Source: Nitrosomonas sp. | Lineage (GTDB): Bacteria > Pseudomonadota > Gammaproteobacteria > Burkholderiales > Nitrosomonadaceae | Direction: 5' to 3' | DNA: 7,158 bases | Assembly: GCA_003514765.1 (NCBI GenBank) | Contig: DOOY01000314.1 | Location: 1-7,158 of the forward strand | Part shown: positions 1 through 6,086 of the stretch, in pieces | Layout: the number at the start of each line of letters is the position of its first letter | How positions within the stretch are numbered: position 1 is the stretch's first letter | The notes under the pieces: generated by a model | Seen by the model: the letters and a program-made list of their open reading frames with translations, nothing else | What the model was told of the DNA's origin: nothing | Databases searched by the model: none | Translations under genes and position numbers: made by a program

Positions 1-5
1 CGAGG

Positions 6-30
6 ATGATGATTATTAAATTATCATCAT
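6..30. repeat. Short AT-rich inverted repeat
   Basis: The arms ATGATGAT (6-13) and ATCATCAT (23-30) are perfect reverse complements. The nine bases between them also pair except for one T-T mismatch, so the whole element is nearly palindromic. It lies just left of the hairpin at 39-75. It may be the 3' end of a gene that starts left of the window: two frames end here, one reading E-D-D-D-Y-stop with TAA at 17-19, the other ending with TAA at 30-32. The sequence does not show which frame, if either, is real. A chance AT-rich palindrome is quite possible. Confidence 0.35.
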
Positions 31-38
31 AAAATGGT

Positions 39-75
39 AAAACTCTGAAGCCTATATCACGGACTTCGGAGTTTT
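39..75. terminator. Terminator-like hairpin, possibly bidirectional
   Basis: AAAACTCTGAAG (39-50) pairs with CTTCGGAGTTTT (64-75) over 12 positions with a single G-U wobble. Two further C-G pairs are possible inside (51-52 with 61-62, with A63 bulged). The A run at the left foot and the T run at the right foot give the U-tract shape of an intrinsic terminator on either strand, although the T run is short and broken by GCG. It probably ends transcription of a gene to the left of the window and insulates the pst promoter. No terminator-like structure of this quality is seen elsewhere in the window. Confidence 0.55.
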
Positions 76-232
76 GCGTTTGTAATGTTTTAAATAAAAA
101 TCGCCTGCATAGTTGCGAAAAAATTATAATAAAAATGCTGCCATTTTGTGGTGGTGTCTTTTGCCTTCGTATTCATATTCATTCTAATTTATACATTGTG
201 ACGTTAGTTGGTTGTTCGTATATAGCTCTCCT

Positions 233-262
233 TTCCAATGACAAAATGTTTCAACCTATAAT
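233..262 (+). promoter_or_regulatory. Probable pstC promoter (sigma-70 type)
   Basis: A perfect TATAAT lies at 257-262. The best -35 at normal spacing is TTCCAA (233-238, 18-bp spacer), which matches only three of six consensus positions. ATGACA at 238-243 matches TTGACA in five of six, but its 13-bp spacer is too short. A strong -10 with a poor -35 is what an activator-dependent promoter looks like, and PhoB control is known for pst operons. However, I could not find a convincing pair of TGTCA-like repeats 11 bp apart at the right place. Transcription would begin around 268-270, only a few bases before the pstC start codon. Confidence 0.45.
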
Positions 263-273
263 AATTAATTCTT

Positions 274-1206
274 GTGTCAAAAGAGTTGCATAAAAAAAAG
301 AATTATGTAGGTAGGCTAGGATATAGCTATCGACGTAATCTGCATGAACGGTTTATCGAATCGATTTTATTTTTGTCTGCGTTACTTTCCGTTTTCATCA
401 TGCTTGCAATAATCGTGATGTTAGTGAAAGAATCGGTTGTTTTTTTTCAGCATGTTTCCATTTGGGAGTTCCTCACTGATACTCAATGGACGCCTTTGTT
501 TGATGATGCGCATTATGGGATATTACCGCTTGTAGCAGGTACGGTAGTAAGTTCAATGGTTGCGCTATTAGTAGCACTTCCACTTGGAACCATTATTGCA
601 ATATATCTTTCCGAATTTGCACCTTTCGCAGTACGCGAAGTTGCAAAGCCGTTTCTGGAGTTACTGGGTGGTGTTCCTACTGTTGTTTACGGTTATTTCG
701 CACTACTTTTTGTAACGCCATTGCTTCAAGTGATTTTTCCAGAGTTGCCAGGTTTTAGCTTGCTGTCGGCTGGCTTGGTAATGGGAATAATGATCATTCC
801 TTATGTCAGTTCAATGACCGAAGATGCGATGCGTGCGGTGCCTATGCACTTGCGAGAAGGTTCATATGCAATGGGTGCGACGCGTTTTCAGACTGCTATT
901 CGCGTTGTGGCGCCAGCGGCATTTTCAGGTATTGCTGCTGCATATATATTGGGTATTTCACGCGCAGTTGGGGAGACGATGGTAGTAGCAATTGCAGCGG
1001 GTATGCAGCCCAATCTTACGTGGAATCCAATGGAGCCAGCGGCAACGATCACAGCATATATCGTGCAAGTCAGTCTGGGCGATTTGCCACATGGAAGTAT
1101 CGGTTATCAAACGATTTTTGCGGCTGGCTTAACTTTGTTACTCATGACGCTAGTGTTTAATATTATTGGACATCTGTTGCGTAAGCGTTATCGCGAAATA
1201 TACTAA
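274..1206 (+). CDS. pstC: Phosphate ABC transporter permease PstC
   Basis: This is one of the two inner-membrane permease subunits of the high-affinity phosphate importer; it pairs with PstA to form the channel energised by PstB. The 310-residue length is normal. A basic N-terminus (about 1-25) precedes a first membrane helix at about 29-52. A periplasmic segment follows, then further hydrophobic helices at about 85-113, 125-155, 160-180, 212-245 and 280-302. The cytoplasmic EAA loop that contacts the ATPase is at about 194-215 (REGSYAMGATRFQ). The start is GTG at 274, the furthest usable one, since an in-frame TAA lies at 262-264. It has no Shine-Dalgarno site, and TTG at 286 is the alternative. 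pstA follows after 31 bp. No pstS precedes it in the window, which is unusual for a pst operon. Family assignment is secure; the exact start is not. Confidence 0.95.
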   Translation: MSKELHKKKNYVGRLGYSYRRNLHERFIESILFLSALLSVFIMLAIIVMLVKESVVFFQHVSIWEFLTDTQWTPLFDDAHYGILPLVAGTVVSSMVALLVALPLGTIIAIYLSEFAPFAVREVAKPFLELLGGVPTVVYGYFALLFVTPLLQVIFPELPGFSLLSAGLVMGIMIIPYVSSMTEDAMRAVPMHLREGSYAMGATRFQTAIRVVAPAAFSGIAAAYILGISRAVGETMVVAIAAGMQPNLTWNPMEPAATITAYIVQVSLGDLPHGSIGYQTIFAAGLTLLLMTLVFNIIGHLLRKRYREIY

Positions 1207-1237
1207 AATTAAATTGATTCTTCTTAAGTAACGAACC

Positions 1238-2164
1238 ATGAGAAATGTAAATAATCTGGATGAGTTAAGAAAAATAATCGGGCGCCATAAACGCTGGGAT
1301 ATATTATTTATGATTACCGGCATCATTGCATTAATGATAGCCATCCTGACTTTTATTGCATTATTTACTCAGATGTTAATAGATGGTATGCCGCGATTGT
1401 CATGGGATTTTTTTACATCTTTTCCATCTCGGCGTCCGGAAGCCGCGGGTATATTGTCAGCGTGGGTTGGCACAACGTTAGTCATGTTGGTAACTGCCGC
1501 ATCGGCAGTTCCGCTGGGTGTAGGTGCGGGTGTTTATCTTGAAGAATATGCGCCTAAGAATTTTTTTACTGAAATTATAGAAATAAATGTGACAAACTTG
1601 GCCGGTGTGCCATCGATAATTTATGGTTTGCTTGCTTTAGGCTTATTTGTTTATCAATTGGGTTTTGGCCAAAGCATTCTGGCGGCTGGATTGGCATTAG
1701 CATTATTGATTCTGCCGGTGGTAATTGTGGCGACTCGTGAAGCGATTAGGGCAATACCTGTTGCAATCCGCGAAGGTGCCTATGCCTTAGGGGCAACCAA
1801 ATGGCAGACTGTATCGGATCATTTATTACCTTATTCTGCAGCTGGAATACTGACAGGCATCATAATTGGTCTGGCACGTGCAATTGGTGAGACTGCGCCG
1901 ATTATCACTATTGGCGCATTAACTTTTATAGCTTTTCTACCACCGTCTCCTGTGACAAATGAGTTTCCATATATATCGTTTGAATGGTTAACAGCTCCCT
2001 TTACAGTGATGCCTATACAAATGTTTAACTGGGTTTCTAGACCGGAAGAAGCCTTTCAACTGAACGCTGCAGCAGCAGGGTTGGTATTGGTTGTGATGAC
2101 ACTTGCGATGAATGGGCTGGCAATTTATTTACGTTATCGCATGCGTAAGAATATTAAATGGTAG
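1238..2164 (+). CDS. pstA: Phosphate ABC transporter permease PstA
   Basis: This is the second permease subunit of the phosphate importer, partner of PstC in the inner membrane. It has 308 residues, within the family range. A polar N-terminus (1-20) leads into a first helix at about 21-46. A periplasmic loop is followed by the permease core with helices at about 72-100, 115-140, 145-168, 200-235 and 278-299. The EAA loop is at about 178-198 ([13 protein letters not shown]) and closely parallels that of the upstream PstC, as expected for paralogous permeases. The ATG at 1238 has only a weak purine stretch upstream (TAAG, 1226-1229), so initiation may depend on coupling to pstC. It ends four bases before the pstB start, which indicates tight co-transcription and probable translational coupling. 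Confidence 0.95.
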   Translation: MRNVNNLDELRKIIGRHKRWDILFMITGIIALMIAILTFIALFTQMLIDGMPRLSWDFFTSFPSRRPEAAGILSAWVGTTLVMLVTAASAVPLGVGAGVYLEEYAPKNFFTEIIEINVTNLAGVPSIIYGLLALGLFVYQLGFGQSILAAGLALALLILPVVIVATREAIRAIPVAIREGAYALGATKWQTVSDHLLPYSAAGILTGIIIGLARAIGETAPIITIGALTFIAFLPPSPVTNEFPYISFEWLTAPFTVMPIQMFNWVSRPEEAFQLNAAAAGLVLVVMTLAMNGLAIYLRYRMRKNIKW

Positions 2165-2168
2165 AGAA

Positions 2169-2951
2169 ATGCAAAATAGTACGGAATCGAGTCAGTACAA
2201 GTCAATAGTAAAGAATCTGAGCTTTTATTATGGTACTTTTAATGCTTTGAAAAACATCGATATGATGTTACATGATAAAAAAATTACAGCACTTATCGGG
2301 CCCTCTGGGTGTGGGAAGTCAACATTTTTGCGATGCTTTAATCGTATGCATGATTTGTATCCTGGTAATCGGTATGAAGGTGAAATTACACTTTATCCGG
2401 ATAATGTCAATATTCTGTTGCCGAAAGTTGATCCGATAGAAGTGCGGATGCGAATCAGCATGGTTTTTCAAAAACCTAATCCATTTCCAAAATCAATTTA
2501 TGAGAATGTGGCATATGGATTAAGGGTTAGGGGCATCAAACAACGCGCAATATTGGATGAAAATATTGAAGATGCTTTGCGTAACGCGGCACTTTGGGAT
2601 GAAGTAAAAGATCGTTTGAATGACTTGGCGTTCAATCTTTCTGGTGGACAGCAACAGCGGCTATGTATAGCGCGTGCATTGGCAACAGATCCTGAAATTT
2701 TATTATTTGATGAACCAACTTCGGCTCTGGATCCAATTGCGACGGCAAGTATCGAAGAACTGATTGCAGATCTTAAACATAAAGTTACAATTTTGATCGT
2801 GACACATAATATGCAGCAAGCAGCGCGCGTTTCTGACTATACCGCGTATATGTATCTTGGTGAATTGATCGAGTTTGATGAAACCGATACAATTTTTATC
2901 AAGCCAAAGAATAAAAAAACAGAAGATTACATTACGGGTCGTTTTGGTTAA
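2169..2951 (+). CDS. pstB: Phosphate ABC transporter ATP-binding protein PstB
   Basis: This cytoplasmic ATPase drives phosphate import by binding the EAA loops of PstC and PstA. With the ATG at 2169 it has 260 residues, the usual PstB length. An in-frame ATG at 2112 would add 19 residues lying wholly inside pstA and is rejected. All nucleotide-binding motifs are intact: Walker A GPSGCGKS (44-51), Q-loop Gln101 in the PstB-typical QKPNPFP, signature LSGGQQQR (157-164), Walker B ILLFDEP (177-183), D-loop SALD (185-188) and H-loop His213. The C-terminus ends in the family-typical TGRFG. A GGTAGAG stretch sits just before the start, closer than an ideal ribosome-binding site. phoU, often next in pst operons, is absent; the next gene, tpiA, is 224 bp away. 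Confidence 0.97.
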   Translation: MQNSTESSQYKSIVKNLSFYYGTFNALKNIDMMLHDKKITALIGPSGCGKSTFLRCFNRMHDLYPGNRYEGEITLYPDNVNILLPKVDPIEVRMRISMVFQKPNPFPKSIYENVAYGLRVRGIKQRAILDENIEDALRNAALWDEVKDRLNDLAFNLSGGQQQRLCIARALATDPEILLFDEPTSALDPIATASIEELIADLKHKVTILIVTHNMQQAARVSDYTAYMYLGELIEFDETDTIFIKPKNKKTEDYITGRFG

Positions 2952-3051
2952 TTTTGATAGATTCTCAATTGGCATCTAGATTTAATAAACTGCTCATCAT
3001 TGATCCAGTCCGCATCCTTATGTTACCTATCATTGTAAAATGTAACTATTT

Positions 3052-3081
3052 GACTTTTAGAAGTCTTTTGTAAACCTTCTA
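3052..3081 (+). terminator. Weak hairpins after pstB, possible terminator
   Basis: GACTT (3052-3056) pairs with AAGTC (3061-3065) around a TTAG loop, followed by TTTTG. TAGAAG (3058-3063) can instead pair with CTTCTA (3076-3081). The two structures share bases 3061-3063 and cannot form together. Both stems are short and AT-rich, so any termination would be weak. I see no better terminator between pstB and tpiA, so some read-through into tpiA is possible. Confidence 0.25.
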
Positions 3082-3114
3082 GTTTCAATAAAGTGCCAGC
3101 GAAATGTAATAACA

Positions 3115-3143
3115 TTGACTAGTTAGTCAATCACGGGTAGCAT
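3115..3143 (+). promoter_or_regulatory. Probable tpiA promoter with overlapping dyad operator
   Basis: TTGACT (3115-3120) matches the -35 consensus in five of six positions. After a 17-bp spacer, TAGCAT (3138-3143) matches the -10 in four of six. Transcription would start near 3150, about 26 bases before the tpiA ATG. The -35 box lies in a perfect dyad, TTGACTA-GT-TAGTCAA (3115-3130), with 7-bp arms and a 2-bp centre. That size and position would suit a repressor operator, but it could also be chance. No regulator is identified. Confidence 0.45.
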
Positions 3144-3175
3144 CGCCCCTTTTGAGAAAGCGAGGAATTTAAAAA

Positions 3176-3934
3176 ATGCGAAAAAGACTGGTGGCTGGTA
3201 ACTGGAAAATGCATGGTAACCTCCAAGAAAATAGCGCGCTATTAAACGCGTTGGTTACGGGTATTCCGGTTCTGGGAAATGACGCCAGTTGCGCTATTTG
3301 TGTTCCATATCCTTACTTGGCTTCAGTGCAATCCAAATTGCAGGATACGGACATCAAATGGGGAGCACAAAATGTCAGTCAATATGAAAAAGGCGCTTAT
3401 ACAGGTGAAGTGTCTGCTTCCATGTTAAATGATTTCAATTGTACCTATGCAATCGTTGGGCACTCTGAAAGAAGAATGCTCTTTGGAGAAAGCAGTCAGG
3501 TTGTCGCCGAGAAATATGTTACTGCACAACAGGCTGGGTTGGTGCCGATTTTATGTGTTGGTGAAACATTTGAGCAACGTGATTCGGCTATAACTGAACA
3601 GGTAATAGATGAACAACTAAAAGCAGTTACAACGTTAGCAGGCGTCAATTCACTGGTCAAAGCAGTAGTTGCATACGAACCTGTTTGGGCAATTGGGACA
3701 GGTAAAACAGCTACGCCTCAGCAGGCGCAAGAGATACATCATTTTATAAGGCAGGGCATTGCTTCACAGGATGCAGAAATTGCTGCTGGTTTAACTGTTT
3801 TGTATGGTGGAAGCGTGAAAGCAAGTAATGCGGCAGAATTATTTGCTATGGCTGATATTGATGGTGGGCTAATAGGTGGCGCGTCGCTAATTGCTGATGA
3901 TTTTATTGCGATTTGTAAGGCGATACGAAGTTAA
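3176..3934 (+). CDS. tpiA: Triosephosphate isomerase
   Basis: This cytoplasmic enzyme interconverts dihydroxyacetone phosphate and glyceraldehyde 3-phosphate in glycolysis, gluconeogenesis and the Calvin cycle. Its 252 residues form a single TIM barrel of normal length. All catalytic residues are present: Asn9 and Lys11 in AGNWKM, His96 in IVGHSERR, and Glu168 in AYEPVWAIGTG, followed by the mobile phosphate-gripping loop at about 169-179. The phosphate-binding glycines are in YGGSV (210-214) and LIGGASL (232-238). The ATG at 3176 has a good ribosome-binding site, GAGGA at 3162-3166, with 9 bases between. A promoter-like sequence lies 33-61 bp upstream, so the gene probably begins its own transcript with secG, which follows after 18 bp. 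Confidence 0.98.
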   Translation: MRKRLVAGNWKMHGNLQENSALLNALVTGIPVLGNDASCAICVPYPYLASVQSKLQDTDIKWGAQNVSQYEKGAYTGEVSASMLNDFNCTYAIVGHSERRMLFGESSQVVAEKYVTAQQAGLVPILCVGETFEQRDSAITEQVIDEQLKAVTTLAGVNSLVKAVVAYEPVWAIGTGKTATPQQAQEIHHFIRQGIASQDAEIAAGLTVLYGGSVKASNAAELFAMADIDGGLIGGASLIADDFIAICKAIRS

Positions 3935-3941
3935 ATTTATT

Positions 3942-3945
3942 GGAG
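3942..3945 (+). promoter_or_regulatory. Ribosome-binding site supporting a TTG start for secG
   Basis: GGAG sits 7 bases before the TTG at 3953. This spacing is what fixes TTG as the secG start: no ATG or GTG occurs in frame before the conserved first membrane helix. Confidence 0.6.
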
Positions 3946-3952
3946 TTACACG

Positions 3953-4348
3953 TTGGAAACCTTGGTTTGGTATATACATGTTATATTAGCAGTAGTTTTA
4001 ATCGTCCTGATATTATTGCAACATGGCAAGGGTGCGGATATGGGTGCTGCATTTGGCAGCGGATCTGCAGGTAGTTTGTTTGGTGCAAGTGGGTCAGCTA
4101 CTTTTTTAAGTAGAACGACAGGAATCGTTGCTGCAATGTTTTTTATAACCAGCATGAGTTTGACTTATCTTACGATGAATCAGGTAGAGGATCTGGGTGT
4201 AATGAGCTTGATGGACGAAGCTGAAGAAACACAAAACACGACAGCGCCAGATCAGCAGGATTTAAAGACAGATGCTGATGAAATAATTTTTCCGAATATT
4301 TCTGACACAGAGGGTGCGTCATCAATAGCAGATCAAATACCAGATTAA
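3953..4348 (+). CDS. secG: Protein translocase subunit SecG
   Basis: SecG is the small auxiliary subunit of the SecYEG channel in the inner membrane and stimulates SecA-driven protein export. The protein has 131 residues. Its first helix is at about 4-22. It is followed by the family hallmark, a Gly/Ser-rich cytoplasmic loop (LQHGKGADMGAAFGSGSAGSLF, within 22-43, then FLSRTT at 51-56), and a second helix at about 57-75. Residues 79-131 form a polar, strongly acidic tail (15 Asp/Glu, one Lys, no Arg) that is probably disordered; E. coli SecG is shorter at 110 residues. The start is TTG at 3953 with GGAG upstream. It lies 18 bp after tpiA and 57 bp before the tRNA gene, with no clear terminator between, so the tRNA may be processed from this transcript. 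Confidence 0.93.
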   Translation: METLVWYIHVILAVVLIVLILLQHGKGADMGAAFGSGSAGSLFGASGSATFLSRTTGIVAAMFFITSMSLTYLTMNQVEDLGVMSLMDEAEETQNTTAPDQQDLKTDADEIIFPNISDTEGASSIADQIPD

Positions 4349-4405
4349 AGGAATGCTGAAAAGAAATTTTTTTAGTCGTTGGCAATAAACATTCGTAGTA
4401 TGAGC

Positions 4406-4490
4406 GCCGACGTGGTGGAATTGGTAGACACGCCGTCTTGAGGGGGCGGTGGCGAAAGCTGTGCGAGTTCGACTCTCGCCGTCGGCACCA
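4406..4490 (+). tRNA. tRNA-Leu (anticodon GAG)
   Basis: An 85-base class II tRNA with encoded CCA folds fully. The acceptor stem GCCGACG (4406-4412) pairs perfectly with CGTCGGC (4480-4486), followed by A and CCA. The D stem is GTG/CAC (4415-4417 with 4429-4431), with GGTAG in the loop. The anticodon stem is CCGTC/GGCGG (4433-4437 with 4445-4449, one G-U pair), with GAG at 4440-4442 reading CUC and CUU. A variable arm, GGC-GAAA-GCT, spans 4451-4460, as expected for leucine tRNAs. The T stem is GCGAG/CTCGC with loop TTCGACT (4463-4479). A TTGGCA box at 4379-4384 resembles a -35, but no -10 lies at a proper distance, so co-transcription with secG is the simpler reading. Confidence 0.98.
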
Positions 4491-4563
4491 TATGTGAATT
4501 TCTCCATTCATTTCATGTCAAAGCTGTTTCTTTGGGTGGTTAACGTACAAAGTAAATATATTT

Positions 4564-4920
4564 ATGCTTGAAAATTATTTTCCTATCTTATTATTTTTGG
4601 TAGTTGGTTTTGTGGTAGGTGCTGGATGCATGATTGGTGGCTGGTTGATGGCGCCTAATCGCCCAGACAAAGAAAAACTGTCTCCATATGAGTGTGGTTT
4701 TGAAGCTTTTGAAGATGCACGTATGAAATTTGATGTGCGTTACTACCTTGTTGCAATTTTGTTTATTCTATTTGATTTGGAAATAGCGTTTCTGTTTCCA
4801 TGGGCAATCGTGCTTGATGAAATAGGGTTGTTTGGTTTTGTTGCGATGATGATATTCCTTGGTATTCTGATAGTTGGTTTCATTTACGAATGGGTGCGCG
4901 GCGCATTGGAGTGGGATTAG
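4564..4920 (+). CDS. nuoA: NADH-quinone oxidoreductase subunit A
   Basis: This small membrane subunit of proton-pumping complex I sits at the junction of the membrane and peripheral arms, next to the quinone entry region. It has 118 residues, the usual length. Three membrane helices lie at about 7-29, 61-82 and 87-109. The loop after helix 1 carries the conserved SPYECGFE motif (40-47), and helix 2 carries the conserved acidic pair Asp71 and Glu73. It opens the nuo operon, 73 bp after the tRNA, and nuoB starts four bases after its stop codon. The ATG at 4564 matches the family N-terminus, but only AT-rich sequence precedes it, with no Shine-Dalgarno site. I could not identify a convincing promoter in the gap. 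Confidence 0.96.
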   Translation: MLENYFPILLFLVVGFVVGAGCMIGGWLMAPNRPDKEKLSPYECGFEAFEDARMKFDVRYYLVAILFILFDLEIAFLFPWAIVLDEIGLFGFVAMMIFLGILIVGFIYEWVRGALEWD

Positions 4921-4924
4921 AGTT

Positions 4925-5401
4925 ATGAGTATTGAAGGTGCTTTAGAGAAGGGGTTCATTACAACCAGTTTGGATTCTGTTATTAACTGGGGACGGACAG
5001 GGTCTATGTGGCCGATGACGTTTGGTTTGGCCTGTTGTGCGGTAGAGATGATGCAAACAGGCGCTTCAAGATATGATCTTGATCGCTTTGGTATTGTTTT
5101 TCGTCCGAGCCCGAGACAATCGGACGTGATGATCGTGGCAGGTACTTTGTGTAATAAAATGGCTCCTGCGCTCCGAAAAGTATATGATCAGATGGCTGAG
5201 CCGCGTTGGGTGATCTCTATGGGCTCATGTGCAAATGGTGGAGGGTACTATCATTATTCTTATTCCGTGGTACGTGGTTGTGACCGTATAGTGCCGGTTG
5301 ATATTTATGTGCCGGGTTGTCCGCCAACAGCTGAAGCTTTGCTTTATGGCATCATTCAGTTACAAAATAAAATAAACCGCACGAATACGATTGCTCGGTA
5401 A
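4925..5401 (+). CDS. nuoB: NADH-quinone oxidoreductase subunit B
   Basis: This peripheral-arm subunit carries iron-sulfur cluster N2, which passes electrons to quinone at the interface with NuoD. It has 158 residues from the ATG at 4925. An in-frame TTG at 4874 would add 17 residues overlapping nuoA and is rejected. The N2 ligands are all present: the tandem Cys37-Cys38 in GLACCAVE, Cys102 in [11 protein letters not shown], and Cys132 in [11 protein letters not shown]. The N-terminal stretch at about 21-36 ([14 protein letters not shown]) helps form the quinone cavity. It is four bases from nuoA and seven bases from nuoC, so translational coupling is likely. No unusual features. Confidence 0.97.
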   Translation: MSIEGALEKGFITTSLDSVINWGRTGSMWPMTFGLACCAVEMMQTGASRYDLDRFGIVFRPSPRQSDVMIVAGTLCNKMAPALRKVYDQMAEPRWVISMGSCANGGGYYHYSYSVVRGCDRIVPVDIYVPGCPPTAEALLYGIIQLQNKINRTNTIAR

Positions 5402-5408
5402 TGAATAT

Positions 5409-6032
5409 ATGAATACATCTAGACAGGAAGCTTTGGCTGAGGCATTAACCAACATTTTGGCGGAGCGCTTAGTGAGTCTGCATCGACTTTTTGATGAGCT
5501 GACAATTGTAGTGCATGCCAGGGATGTAGATTCAATGAGCAAAGTTTTGCGCGATCACAAAGATTTGAGTTTTGACACGCTGATAGATTTGTGTGGTATG
5601 GATTATTCGGTCTATGGCGACGAGGTGAATGCTTTAGGCAAATCCAATGGCAGACGGTTCGGAGTCGTTTATCATCTGCTATCAGTTACTCTCAATCAGC
5701 GATTGCGAATGAAAGTGTTCGCGGAGGATAATGAATTTCCAGTTATTGATTCGGTGACGGATATTTGGCCTGGCGCAAATTGGTTTGAACGTGAGGCGTT
5801 TGATCTTTATGGAATTGTGTTTCAAGGACACACGGATTTAAGAAGAATCCTTACCGATTATGGTTTTGTGGGTAATCCATTCCGTAAAGACTTTCCAGTA
5901 TCAGGTTATGTTGAAATGCGTTACGATGAAGAACAGAAACGCGTTATTTATCAACCTGTAAGTATCGAGCCGCGCGAAATAACACCACTTGTTGTTCGGG
6001 AGCAGCACTATGGCGACAGTTATGCTGAGTAG
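5409..6032 (+). CDS. nuoC: NADH-quinone oxidoreductase subunit C
   Basis: This 30-kDa-type subunit of the complex I connecting arm packs against NuoD and has no cofactor. It has 207 residues from the ATG at 5409. A TTG six codons upstream overlaps the end of nuoB and is less likely. The family core includes LCGMDY (61-66), YHLLS (88-92) and the complex I 30-kDa signature at about 127-150 ([11 protein letters not shown] then [10 protein letters not shown]). PFRKDFP follows at 157-163 and a conserved basic C-terminal segment comes after it. It is a free-standing gene rather than the NuoCD fusion of enterobacteria and pseudomonads. A 54-bp A-rich gap separates it from nuoD, the widest gap among the nuo genes here. 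Confidence 0.97.
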   Translation: MNTSRQEALAEALTNILAERLVSLHRLFDELTIVVHARDVDSMSKVLRDHKDLSFDTLIDLCGMDYSVYGDEVNALGKSNGRRFGVVYHLLSVTLNQRLRMKVFAEDNEFPVIDSVTDIWPGANWFEREAFDLYGIVFQGHTDLRRILTDYGFVGNPFRKDFPVSGYVEMRYDEEQKRVIYQPVSIEPREITPLVVREQHYGDSYAE

Positions 6033-6086
6033 GAAAAATGGTCAATTAAAAATTTTAAATTTCTAAAACAAAACAATAAGCAACAT

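Noticed and set aside
125..130. A second perfect TATAAT, upstream of pstC.
   Set aside because: No -35-like hexamer lies 16-18 bases upstream and there is no extended -10. In AT-rich sequence this hexamer is expected by chance. It remains possible as a weak alternative promoter giving pstC a leader.
238..290. Possible Pho boxes: TGACA...TTTCA around 239-253, and TGTCA/TTGCA 11 bases apart at 275-290.
   Set aside because: The first has its repeats inverted or at 10-base spacing; the second lies downstream of the -10 box and inside the coding start, with a poor second half. Neither supports PhoB binding by itself. A PhoB matrix scan would decide.
135..293. A 52-codon open frame before and overlapping the pstC start, beginning with ATG at 135.
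   Set aside because: It has no ribosome-binding site, overlaps pstC by 20 bases, runs through the promoter-like TATAAT, and its predicted peptide resembles no family I know. A chance open frame is the simplest reading, though a leader peptide cannot be formally excluded.
1150..1344. Reverse-strand open frame of 64 codons across the pstC-pstA junction, and a similar 90-codon frame opposite pstB at 2703-2975.
   Set aside because: Both lie opposite well-conserved coding sequence, have no recognisable family, and are shadows of the sense-strand genes.
4170..4511. Reverse-strand open frames of 113 and 61 codons overlapping secG and the tRNA.
   Set aside because: Their apparent peptides are translations of the tRNA-Leu complement, a well-known source of spurious database proteins. 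They lie opposite a real tRNA and secG.
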